A DNA stretch of 34,414 nucleotides from Pseudomonadota bacterium (GTDB taxonomy: Bacteria; Pseudomonadota; Alphaproteobacteria; Sphingomonadales; Sphingomonadaceae): contig JAJZQN010000040.1 in NCBI GenBank assembly GCA_021847605.1, positions 1-34,414 on the forward strand, read 5' to 3'. Under the pieces are notes generated by a model that made no database searches, had not been told where the DNA came from, and saw only the letters and a list, made by a program, of their open reading frames with translations. Positions 1 through 7,526 of the stretch are shown here, one piece after another. A program made the translations under genes and the position numbers. The first letter of the stretch is position 1; every line of letters starts with the position of its first letter.

Positions 1-51
1 TCCACCGCAAGGCAGCTTTTTCGCCCTGAACTACACTGGAGGTCCCTTGAG

Positions 52-1248
52 TTGCACAAGCATCATAGCGCGCTGGGGGTAGCGACCGCCCTCACACCGG
101 CAGCACCGGTAACGCTGATTCGTCCCGCCGCCGCTGCGCGGGCCGCTCGATTCTTCGCTGAGAAGTTTCCGGGCCGCTCTCTTTATGCGGTGAAGGCCAA
201 TCCGTCTCCTGATCTGATCCGTACGCTCTTTGCATCGGGCATCACGCATTTCGACGTGGCCTCGATCGCCGAAGTGCGTCTGGTTGCCGAAACGCTGGCT
301 GGCGAACAGGCCAAGCTGTGTTTCATGCACCCGGTCAAGGCCGAGGAAGCGATTGCCGAAGCCTATCATGTGCATGGCGTTCGCACCTTCTCGCTCGATT
401 CCATCGACGAGTTGGAAAAGATCATGCGCGCTACCGGCGACGCGACCGATCTGGAGTTGTGCGTACGTTTGCGCGTGTCTTCCGAACATTCGGAACTGAG
501 TCTTGCGTCGAAATTCGGTGCTGAACTGGGTGAAACCCGCGAACTTCTGATGGCGACCCGTCAGGCCGCCGATGCGCTGGGCATCTGCTTCCATGTCGGC
601 AGCCAGGCGATGTCGCCGCAGGCCTATAGCGATGCGATCGAGCGCGTGCGTGCGGCGATTGTCGATGCGGCGGTCACGGTTGATATCATCGATGTCGGTG
701 GCGGCTTCCCGTCCATCTATCCGGGCATGGAGCCGGTGGCGCTCGAAAATTATTTCGAAGCGATCCATCGCGGTTTCGAAAGCCTGCCCGTCAGCTATTC
801 GTCGGAATTGTGGTGCGAACCCGGTCGCGCGCTGTCGGCGGAATATAGCTCGATCATCGTGCGCGTCGAACGCCGTCGCGGGACCGAACTCTATATCAAC
901 GACGGTGCCTATGGCGCGCTGTTCGATGCCGCGCATATCGGCTGGCGCTTCCCGGTCACGCTGCTGCGTGAAGAGGAAAGCGACGAAGCCATGGAGGGCT
1001 TTTCCTTCTATGGTCCGACCTGCGACGATATGGACCATATGGTCGGCCCCTTCATGCTGCCCGCAGATGTGAAGGCCGGCGACTATATCGAAATCGGCAT
1101 GCTGGGCGCCTATGGCGCAGCCATGCGGACCGGCTTCAACGGCTTCACGTCGGAATCGACGATCGAAGTCGACGACGAGCCGATGGCGAGCCTTTATGGC
1201 GAAGTCGTCGCGCCGCGTCGTCGCGCAACTGTCATCAAGCTGGGGTAA
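52..1248 (+). CDS. Type III PLP-dependent decarboxylase, ornithine/diaminopimelate decarboxylase family
   Basis: Fold-type III PLP enzyme, 398 aa, probably decarboxylating ornithine to putrescine in the cytosol (polyamine synthesis). Visible family motifs are YAVKAN with the PLP-binding lysine at residue 48, HVGSQ near 185, the glycine-rich DVGGGFPS phosphate loop, EPGRALSAE, and GPTCDDMD with the conserved active-site cysteine at 324. Length fits short bacterial ODC-like proteins rather than the 700-aa inducible enterobacterial form. The frame is open to the window edge, but a perfect Shine-Dalgarno GGAGGT at 38-43 sits 8 nt before TTG at 52, which I take as the start. It ends just before a strong terminator, so it is the last gene of its transcript. 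Substrate (ornithine, lysine or carboxynorspermidine) cannot be fixed from motifs alone. Confidence 0.9.
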   Translation: MHKHHSALGVATALTPAAPVTLIRPAAAARAARFFAEKFPGRSLYAVKANPSPDLIRTLFASGITHFDVASIAEVRLVAETLAGEQAKLCFMHPVKAEEAIAEAYHVHGVRTFSLDSIDELEKIMRATGDATDLELCVRLRVSSEHSELSLASKFGAELGETRELLMATRQAADALGICFHVGSQAMSPQAYSDAIERVRAAIVDAAVTVDIIDVGGGFPSIYPGMEPVALENYFEAIHRGFESLPVSYSSELWCEPGRALSAEYSSIIVRVERRRGTELYINDGAYGALFDAAHIGWRFPVTLLREEESDEAMEGFSFYGPTCDDMDHMVGPFMLPADVKAGDYIEIGMLGAYGAAMRTGFNGFTSESTIEVDDEPMASLYGEVVAPRRRATVIKLG

Positions 1249-1284
1249 GCGGTTTTCAGCTTCCCCGCTGGAGAGGATAGCCGA

Positions 1285-1324
1285 TCCCTCGCCGCCCATC
1301 CCCCTGGCGGCGAGGGATTTTTTT
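1285..1324 (+). terminator. Rho-independent terminator after the decarboxylase gene
   Basis: Perfect 12-bp stem (1285-1296 with 1306-1317, TCCCTCGCCGCC and its complement), 9-nt loop, then seven T. The T-tract is on the plus strand only. It abuts the stop codon of the convergent methyltransferase gene (1323-1325), so it may also separate the two transcripts. Confidence 0.9.
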
Positions 1325-2528
1325 ATTTGCGAAAGATGCCCACCAGTTCGACATGGGTGGACCAGCGGAACTGGCCAACCGGCCTGACGCTTTCCAGCCG
1401 GTAGCCAGCTGATGTCAGATGCGCGGCATCCCGCGCGAAGCTGCCGGGATTGCAGGAGACATAGGCGATCACTGGCACCTGCGATGCCGCCAGTTGCAGC
1501 ACCTGCTCACGCGCGCCTGCACGCGGCGGATCGAGGATGATCCCGGCGAATCGGTTCAACTCTTCGGGAACAAGAGGACGGCGGAACAAATCGCGGTGAT
1601 CGGCGACCAGACGACGCTGGGCACGATGAGCGCCAGCCTTGAGCGAGAGGATCGCGTCGCGTGCCCCTTCCGCTGCATAGACTGGACGGTTCGCCCCCAA
1701 AGCCAGAGCGAAAGTGCCAAGGCCGCTGAACAGATCGGCCACGACGCCGCGATCCGGCATGGCATCCATTACGGCCGCCACCAGCGCGGCTTCGCCATCC
1801 GGGGTAGCCTGAAGGAAAGCATAGGCCGGGAAAGGCACCGGGACACCGCCAAAGCTGATGGTCACGGCCTCCGGCTCCCAGCGAGTTTGCTGGCCGTCGC
1901 CTTCATCAATGACAAGGCGGGCAAGGCCGTGGTCGCGGGCGAACTCGCCCAGCGCCTCATCGGCCGCCAGTCCTTCGACGCGCACGCCCTCCAGCAGAAG
2001 GTCGACGCCCTGATCCACGAGGGACAGGCGGACATGGGCGGCGCGGCGATCCGGCAGGATATGAACCAGCAGTCGACGGAGCGGCGCCAGCAATGCAAAC
2101 AGGCGCGGGTCCAATATCTCGCACATATCGAGGTCGATCAGCTTGTGGCTGCCCTCCTCCGCGAAGCCGATCGTGATGCGGTTGCCGGACCGGGCCGCGC
2201 GCAGGGAGGCACGCCGTCTTGTCCGGGGAGGCGAAACATGGGGCGGAAGAACATGAAGCGGCTCGACGCCCTGTCCGGCTAGTGCGCCGGTCACGCGGTC
2301 GGACACGAATTCGGCCAGAGCCTCTTCGTCCAGTTGTTGCAATCCACATCCGCCGCAGGACGGGAAATGGGTGCAGGGCGCCTCCACATGATGGGGGCCA
2401 GGGATGATGCTGCCATCGGCGCGAATGTGATCGCCGGGCGCGGTCAGCGCGACATGGCGGCCATTCGCGGTAACGCCATCGCCCTTTGCGGCGATGCGGA
2501 TGATGATGTCTTGATCGGTCTGGGTCAC
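1323..2528 (-). CDS. Class I SAM-dependent RNA methyltransferase, TrmA/RlmD (RumA) family
   Basis: 401 aa. Methylates C5 of a uridine in RNA using SAM. A [4Fe-4S] cluster site is visible: Cys52, Cys58 and Cys61 in CTHFPSCGGCGLQ, plus Cys136. The C-terminal half is the Rossmann methyltransferase domain with LFSGLGTFALALG (SAM loop), LDPPRAGA, and YVSCNPG holding the catalytic cysteine near 359; the catalytic base Glu is in THVEL near 394. The N-terminal part is a short TRAM-like segment. Its ATG overlaps the stop of the upstream NAD(P)HX repair gene by four bases, so it is translationally coupled and is the last gene of the minus-strand operon. Whether the target is 23S rRNA U1939/U747 or tRNA U54 cannot be told. 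Confidence 0.92.
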   Translation of the reverse strand: MTQTDQDIIIRIAAKGDGVTANGRHVALTAPGDHIRADGSIIPGPHHVEAPCTHFPSCGGCGLQQLDEEALAEFVSDRVTGALAGQGVEPLHVLPPHVSPPRTRRRASLRAARSGNRITIGFAEEGSHKLIDLDMCEILDPRLFALLAPLRRLLVHILPDRRAAHVRLSLVDQGVDLLLEGVRVEGLAADEALGEFARDHGLARLVIDEGDGQQTRWEPEAVTISFGGVPVPFPAYAFLQATPDGEAALVAAVMDAMPDRGVVADLFSGLGTFALALGANRPVYAAEGARDAILSLKAGAHRAQRRLVADHRDLFRRPLVPEELNRFAGIILDPPRAGAREQVLQLAASQVPVIAYVSCNPGSFARDAAHLTSAGYRLESVRPVGQFRWSTHVELVGIFRK

Positions 2529-3919
2529 AATCGCGCGGCGATAGCCTGTGGCAGCGCGACAGGCAAATCATCCGCGACAAAGGCCGGGCCGCAGCGCCGC
2601 GCCGCATCGCCATGCAGCCAGACAGCCTGCGCCGCTGCGAGGAAGGGATCGCCGGTCACGGCCAGCCTGCCCGCGACCAGCCCGGCCAGCACGTCGCCCG
2701 TTCCGGCGGTCGACAACCAGGTCGATCCATTGCTGGCGACATAGGCCCGTCCGTCGGGCGATGCGATCACGCTGTCGGCGCCCTTATAGATGACGACCGA
2801 ACGGGAACGCGCGGCGGCGGCCAGCGCGCGATCGATCTTGCTGCCGGGCAAATGGCCAAACAGACGGATGAATTCACCCTCATGCGGGGTGAGGATGCTG
2901 CCCGCAGGAATGGCGTATAGATCATCTCGCGCGATCAGCGTCAGCGCGTCGGCATCGAGTATGAGCGGATGGCTGCTGGCCAGCGCGATATGGAGGCGCG
3001 AGGCCGCATCCTGATCAAGGCCCAGCCCTGGGCCTATCAACAGGGCGGCGATGCGATCATCCTGAAGAAAGGCTTGGAGCGCCGTTGCGGTATCGGCCGG
3101 CTGCGTGACGATGGCGTCTGCGCCATGGCGCAGAGCATCGGCAGCGACGCGCCGAACCATGCCAGCGCCCGACCGCGCCGCCGCCTGCGCCGCGAGCAGG
3201 CTGGCACCCACCATTGCACCGCCGACTATGCTCACCAGCCCCCGGCTATATTTATGCGCTTGTTCGCCCGGCATCGTCAGGTGCGGTGCGGGAAGGCGAT
3301 GAAGCTGGCTTTGCGCGTCTATTCCGATGTCCGCGCAGATCAGTCGTCCGGCATGACTGGCCGATGGATGCAGCAGATGGGCGGGCTTGAACGCGCCGAT
3401 GGCGATACAGACGCCATATTGCGGAATGGTCGATAGTAACGCGCCGGTATCGCTGTCCACACCGCTGGGCAGATCAATGGCGTAACTGATGGTGGCGGCA
3501 CCGGCCAGTTCGCACAAACGGGCCGCCAGCCGATCATCCAGTCCCCGGCTCTGCCCCGTGCCGAACAGCGCATCCACCAATTGCCCGGCCGGCGCGGCGG
3601 TCATGACGTCTTCCACCGGACCGCCCCAATTGGCCCGCGCCTGCCGCGCGCTATCTGTCCGGGCTTCGCCCATCGCGGCGACGCGGACCGGCACGCCGCG
3701 TTCCCGCATCAATCGCGCGATCACATAGCCATCGCCACCATTATTACCCGGTCCGCACAGCAACAGCATGTCGCGTCGACCGCCTGCGCGCCAGATGATG
3801 TCGGCAGCCGCAGCACCGGCGCGCTCCATCAACGCATATTCGGGCATTCCGGCGTCAAACAGGCGTTGCTCCGCGGCGCGCATGGCCGCCACGGTCAATA
3901 TCGGCGCATCGCCCTTCAT
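2525..3919 (-). CDS. nnr: Bifunctional NAD(P)H-hydrate epimerase / ADP-dependent NAD(P)H-hydrate dehydratase
   Basis: Metabolite-repair enzyme: it epimerises and dehydrates hydrated NAD(P)H (NADHX, NADPHX) back to the active cofactor. About 464 aa, the usual fused length. The N-terminal YjeF_N epimerase half shows GPGNNGGDGYVIARLM, DALFGTG and AIDLPSGVDSDTG. The C-terminal ribokinase-like dehydratase half shows LIGPGLG, LILDADALTLIA, LTPHEGEF, YKGAD and the anion-hole motif STAGTGDVLAGLVAG. I chose ATG at 3919, ten bases after the stop of the upstream lipoprotein gene. An in-frame TTG at 3949 would overlap that gene by 20 bases. Neither start has a strong Shine-Dalgarno sequence. Confidence 0.93.
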   Translation of the reverse strand: MKGDAPILTVAAMRAAEQRLFDAGMPEYALMERAGAAAADIIWRAGGRRDMLLLCGPGNNGGDGYVIARLMRERGVPVRVAAMGEARTDSARQARANWGGPVEDVMTAAPAGQLVDALFGTGQSRGLDDRLAARLCELAGAATISYAIDLPSGVDSDTGALLSTIPQYGVCIAIGAFKPAHLLHPSASHAGRLICADIGIDAQSQLHRLPAPHLTMPGEQAHKYSRGLVSIVGGAMVGASLLAAQAAARSGAGMVRRVAADALRHGADAIVTQPADTATALQAFLQDDRIAALLIGPGLGLDQDAASRLHIALASSHPLILDADALTLIARDDLYAIPAGSILTPHEGEFIRLFGHLPGSKIDRALAAAARSRSVVIYKGADSVIASPDGRAYVASNGSTWLSTAGTGDVLAGLVAGRLAVTGDPFLAAAQAVWLHGDAARRCGPAFVADDLPVALPQAIAARL

Positions 3920-3929
3920 CAGCGGAGGC

Positions 3930-4295
3930 TCATTGCCCAGTGCCGGCAATCCGTACCGGCATGCGGTATCGGTCGCCGCCTATGCGAATTTCCACGCGCC
4001 CTTTATCGACGATCTGCAACTGCGCCTTTTCCGAACCATCGGCAGCCTCGACCCCGCGACCGTCCGACAGGATGCGAAAACGACGAAAGCCCCCATCGGG
4101 ATGACGGATAGTAAGACTGTCGCCGTCACGTTCCAGCCCGCAATCACCCGACCATGCGGCTTCTGGCCCGATTGCGCATTCAAGCCCGGCTTCCTGTGCG
4201 ACCTGCTTCGCCTGCTCGCTGGCCTGTTGCGACGGGGATGGTTTGGAACATCCTGCCAGCAACAAGATCAAAGCGGCAGCAGTCCCCCGATTCAT
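3930..4295 (-). CDS. Small predicted lipoprotein, function unknown
   Basis: 121 aa. Starts with MNRGTAAALILLLAGCSKPS: a short charged N-region, a hydrophobic core and a lipobox LLAGC, so it is predicted to be lipidated at Cys16 and held at the periplasmic face of a membrane. The remainder is a short Ser/Gln/Ala linker and a beta-rich domain of about 80 residues (ECAIGPEAAWSGDCGLERDG, then repeated GG/RF strands) with two cysteines that could form a disulfide. I do not recognise the family. ATG at 4295 overlaps the stop of the amidohydrolase gene as ATGA; an in-frame upstream ATG at 4313 would spoil the signal peptide n-region, so I prefer 4295. Confidence 0.8.
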   Translation of the reverse strand: MNRGTAAALILLLAGCSKPSPSQQASEQAKQVAQEAGLECAIGPEAAWSGDCGLERDGDSLTIRHPDGGFRRFRILSDGRGVEAADGSEKAQLQIVDKGRVEIRIGGDRYRMPVRIAGTGQ

Positions 4296-5008
4296 GCCAG
4301 TCGGTTCCGACATTCGATGACGATGGGCGCCAATATCTCGGCAAAGCGGCTTTGCCCCGCCGCGTCGCCGACCAGATCCTGACGCATTTCGATGCCCAGA
4401 TAGGGAATGCCGTTCGCCTCCGCATGGCGGTTCATCGTCGCGTTGAGCAAGCGGCCGGAATAAGGCTCCTGATCCCCGACCTTCAACCCGGCCTCCTCCA
4501 GCATGGGAATGGCGATGCGGGCGGCCCGATCATCCTCATTATAGAGAATGCCAATGTCCCATGGCCGCTGCTGATCAGGGTCGCTGGCAAGCTGCGGCGT
4601 GAAACTGTGAACCGACAGGATGAAGGGCGACGCGATGTCTGCCAACAGAGCAGCAACCTGATGATGATAGGGGTGATGAAAGCGCATCATCCGGGCAGAC
4701 AGGTCGGCATCGCGATTGCCGGGAATGGCATGACCGTCGCTCATCACCGGCAACAGGCCGGCAGCATCCGCTTCGCGGTTCAGGTCGATGACCAGCCTCG
4801 ACACGCCCCCCAATATGGCAGCGCATTCAAGCCGTTCCGACAAAAGGGCGCTGACCTCCGCCACGCCGATGTCGATGGCGATGTGCCGGGTCAGAAGGGC
4901 AGCGTCGATGCCGAGGTCGATGTCGGCAGGAACATGAGCGGAGGCATGATCCGCGATGATCAGGATATTGGCCGAACCGCCACGCAACAATCGATAGGCT
5001 TCACTCAT
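4292..5008 (-). CDS. N-formylglutamate amidohydrolase family protein
   Basis: 238 aa zinc-hydrolase-like protein of the HutG-type N-formylglutamate amidohydrolase family. Visible conserved stretches are ADHASAHVP near the N-terminus, GVSRLVIDLNRE, RFHHPYHHQV, ILSVHSFTPQL and WDIGILYNED. In histidine degradation this family splits N-formylglutamate to glutamate and formate. No other hut gene is nearby, so the real substrate may differ. Start chosen at ATG 5008, where it overlaps the ispE stop as ATGA; the longer in-frame start at 5038 would lie inside ispE. Its own stop overlaps the lipoprotein start by four bases. Confidence 0.88.
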   Translation of the reverse strand: MSEAYRLLRGGSANILIIADHASAHVPADIDLGIDAALLTRHIAIDIGVAEVSALLSERLECAAILGGVSRLVIDLNREADAAGLLPVMSDGHAIPGNRDADLSARMMRFHHPYHHQVAALLADIASPFILSVHSFTPQLASDPDQQRPWDIGILYNEDDRAARIAIPMLEEAGLKVGDQEPYSGRLLNATMNRHAEANGIPYLGIEMRQDLVGDAAGQSRFAEILAPIVIECRNRLA

Positions 5009-5886
5009 CCACCGCGAACCTTCGTTTCCATCACCCACCAGTCGGGGTGCGCCATACCGATAGCCTGCGCCGCCGCCGACAGGGCCGTTTCATCTTCGAA
5101 AAGCGCAAAACAGGTCGCGCCCGAACCGGACATGCGAGCCAGTGTCAGGCCCGGCTGATCGTTCATGAGCGTCAGAACATCGGCAATGACTGGCGCGCAG
5201 CGAAAGGCCGGTGCCTCCAGATCGTTACGGCCGAACCGGATCAGCGAGTCGAGACTGTCGGCATTCAGCGCGCCGCGATCCTGCCGGTCCCAACCGGCAA
5301 AGACTCTGCCGGTAGAAACCCCAACGCCGGGATTGACGAGGAGCATCGGCGCGCCTTCCAGCCCATCGACGTCATGACGCGCCAGATGCTCGCCGCGCCC
5401 GGCCACCATCTGCGACACGCTGGCGATGCAGGCCGGCACGTCGGAACCGATGGTCAGGGCAATAGCGGCGAGTGCTTCGTCACTGATCTGCGCATCCCAT
5501 AGGCGTGTCAGCAGACGCAAAGCCGCAGCAGCGTCAGCCGATCCACCGCCGATGCCGGACGCGACCGGCAGATTCTTGGTGAGATGGATGGCTGCGCCCC
5601 GTTGCTCGCCCAAATGTGCCTGAAGCGCATGAGCCGCACGGATAACCAGATTGTCGTCGCCGGAGTCCAGCCCCCCACCGAAGGGGCCATCGATCGTCAG
5701 GGCGATGGCCGCGTCTTCCCGCAGTTGCGCGGTGAGTTCGTCACCATGCTCGGCAAAGACGAACAGGCTTTCCAATGCATGATAGCCGTCGTCGCGGCGA
5801 GCGCGAACATGCAGGGCCACATTGACTTTCGCATAGGCCGTCTCGCCAATCTCGCCCGCCATCAAGACGGGATCAGGGTGCGGCAT
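5005..5886 (-). CDS. ispE: 4-diphosphocytidyl-2-C-methyl-D-erythritol kinase
   Basis: GHMP-family kinase that phosphorylates CDP-methylerythritol in the MEP pathway to isopentenyl diphosphate; cytosolic. Motifs: ETAYAKVNVALHV at the N-terminus (active-site Lys/Asn), DGYHALESLFVF, the ATP-binding loop LPVASGIGGGSADAAA, and RMSGSGATCFALF near the C-terminus. 293 aa from ATG 5886, or 285 aa from ATG 5862; family length is about 280-300. The 5886 start overlaps the upstream TPR gene by 14 bases and the 5862 start lies 10 bases after its stop; neither has a clear Shine-Dalgarno. It sits in the middle of the seven-gene minus-strand operon. Confidence 0.95.
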   Translation of the reverse strand: MPHPDPVLMAGEIGETAYAKVNVALHVRARRDDGYHALESLFVFAEHGDELTAQLREDAAIALTIDGPFGGGLDSGDDNLVIRAAHALQAHLGEQRGAAIHLTKNLPVASGIGGGSADAAAALRLLTRLWDAQISDEALAAIALTIGSDVPACIASVSQMVAGRGEHLARHDVDGLEGAPMLLVNPGVGVSTGRVFAGWDRQDRGALNADSLDSLIRFGRNDLEAPAFRCAPVIADVLTLMNDQPGLTLARMSGSGATCFALFEDETALSAAAQAIGMAHPDWWVMETKVRGG

Positions 5887-7483
5887 ATTCCGGTTTCCAT
5901 CCCTCGGTACGTTTGGCCGACAGCCGTTGGGCCACGTCGCCCTCGGCAAAGACGGCGGCCGCTTCCCATGCATAGCGGGCTTCGTAACGGCGACCTGCGC
6001 TCCACAAGGCATCGCCCAGATGTTCGTTGATTGTCGGATCGGCTGGAGCGCCCGCAGCCGCTTTTTCGAGAACCGGGACGGCGGCGTCGACATCGCCCGT
6101 GACGAACTGCGCCCAGCCCAGACTGTCTGTGATAGAGGCATCCTGCGGCTTCAATGCACTCGCCTTTTTCAGGAGCGCGAGCGCGGCGTTGACATTCTGT
6201 CGCCGCTCTATCTGGGCATAGCCCAGATAGTTGAGGATGACAGGTTCATCCGGCGCGATCTTTGCCGCGCGTTCCAATACTGCGCGGGCGGCATCCCACT
6301 GTTCCCCCTGCTCCAGCGCGCTGCCCTCAAACAACAACAGGCTCCACGGGGCTTTCCCTTCGGGATAAAGCGCCTGCGCTGCGCGGAAGCTGGTGGCTGC
6401 ACCGTTAAAATCCTGCATGTCGGCCAGCAGACGGCCCAGGCGGACATAACGGTCGGGACCAGCGCCGGGAATCGCTGTCTGAGCCTGCGCCAGCACCAGT
6501 GCCGCGTCACGCTCTCCAGATGCGGCCAGTGCATCGATCAGTTCGGCCTGCCCCAACGCGCCATACCAGCCGTCGGCCGATACCAGCCTCGCCTCCGCAA
6601 CCGCCCCCTTTACATGCCCCGATCCGGTCAGCAGGCGGGCCGCGGCCAGATGAACCTCTTCACCATTGGGATCGGTGAAGGTCGCGATCCGCGTCAGGCG
6701 CAGGGCGAGCGCTCCGCCCGCATTATCGGCCGCTATGTCGGTCGCGAGCCGCGACAATAAGCGTGCGTATCCCTGCGCCGGCTCCATCGGCGCCCCGATT
6801 TTGCCCGTCGGCTTACGCTTTTTCAGTATGGCAGCACGGGCGACCGCGAAGTTGGCGTCCTTTTCGGGCATCAGGGCCAGCGCGCCATCCCGATCACCCA
6901 GCGCGGATAATTGCGCGGCCAGCGTGATACGCAGCGCCGCGCTATCGCCGGGGCGCGCCGCGACGGCCCGGATCAACGCAGGCGCCGCCGTAGCCATATC
7001 TTTTCGGGCGAGCGCCTGCATGGCGATCTGTTCATCGATATAGCGTTGGGCAAGCCCCGCAAACTTGTCCTTGCCCGACAAGGTAGGGGCGACATACGCC
7101 CCCCGCCCCAGCGAAATCCAGCTTTGCAGCATCGGGCCGATGAAAGCGAAATTGCCTTCCTCAACCAGGCGATCGGTCAATGAAGAGGCGGCGGTCCAGT
7201 CCCGACGCCCCAATGCTTCGCCAATCAGCAAAAGCGTGCCGTCGCGCGGCAGAGCGCCGGCCTGATCCAGCAGCACGGCCGATCGCAGGGCCAAGGCCCG
7301 ATCACCGCTTTCCAAGGCCTGAATATAAGCACGGCGGGCAATATCGAGTTGCCCCGGATCCTGCTTCAGCGCTTCGCGATAGCCAGCAACCGCCATGCCC
7401 AGCGCCCCGTCACCGTCGGCAAAGCGGGCCATGGCATAGGCGCGCAGGGCTGCGTCCGGGTTGACCGACGCCTGCGCCGCCAT
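5873..7483 (-). CDS. Tetratricopeptide-repeat protein, predicted exported
   Basis: About 536 aa from the first in-frame ATG; alpha-helical with many TPR-like pairs (for example around AALRAYAMARFADGDGAL, DRYVRLGRLLADMQDFNGAA, PVILNYLGYAQIERRQNV, ITDSLGWAQFVTGDVDAA, TINEHLGDALWSAGRR). Such proteins are usually scaffolds, often periplasmic in sphingomonads; no enzymatic motif is seen. The start is odd: the frame upstream of ATG 7483 encodes a convincing signal peptide (CKRLTILSVSLSLALPMAAQA) with no ATG, GTG or TTG until well inside the upstream ETF-QO gene. The real start may be a non-standard codon, such as ATA at 7534 overlapping the last ATG of ETF-QO, with GGAGG at about 7548-7552 upstream. 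Confidence 0.85.
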   Translation of the reverse strand: MAAQASVNPDAALRAYAMARFADGDGALGMAVAGYREALKQDPGQLDIARRAYIQALESGDRALALRSAVLLDQAGALPRDGTLLLIGEALGRRDWTAASSLTDRLVEEGNFAFIGPMLQSWISLGRGAYVAPTLSGKDKFAGLAQRYIDEQIAMQALARKDMATAAPALIRAVAARPGDSAALRITLAAQLSALGDRDGALALMPEKDANFAVARAAILKKRKPTGKIGAPMEPAQGYARLLSRLATDIAADNAGGALALRLTRIATFTDPNGEEVHLAAARLLTGSGHVKGAVAEARLVSADGWYGALGQAELIDALAASGERDAALVLAQAQTAIPGAGPDRYVRLGRLLADMQDFNGAATSFRAAQALYPEGKAPWSLLLFEGSALEQGEQWDAARAVLERAAKIAPDEPVILNYLGYAQIERRQNVNAALALLKKASALKPQDASITDSLGWAQFVTGDVDAAVPVLEKAAAGAPADPTINEHLGDALWSAGRRYEARYAWEAAAVFAEGDVAQRLSAKRTEGWKPEYAAP

Positions 7484-7526
7484 GGGCAGCGCAAGCGACA
7501 GCGAGACGGACAGGATCGTGAGACGC

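Noticed and set aside
31..1299. Long antisense frame (422 codons) opposite the decarboxylase gene
   Set aside because: High-GC shadow: no family motifs, while the plus-strand frame has full PLP-enzyme motifs and a Shine-Dalgarno.
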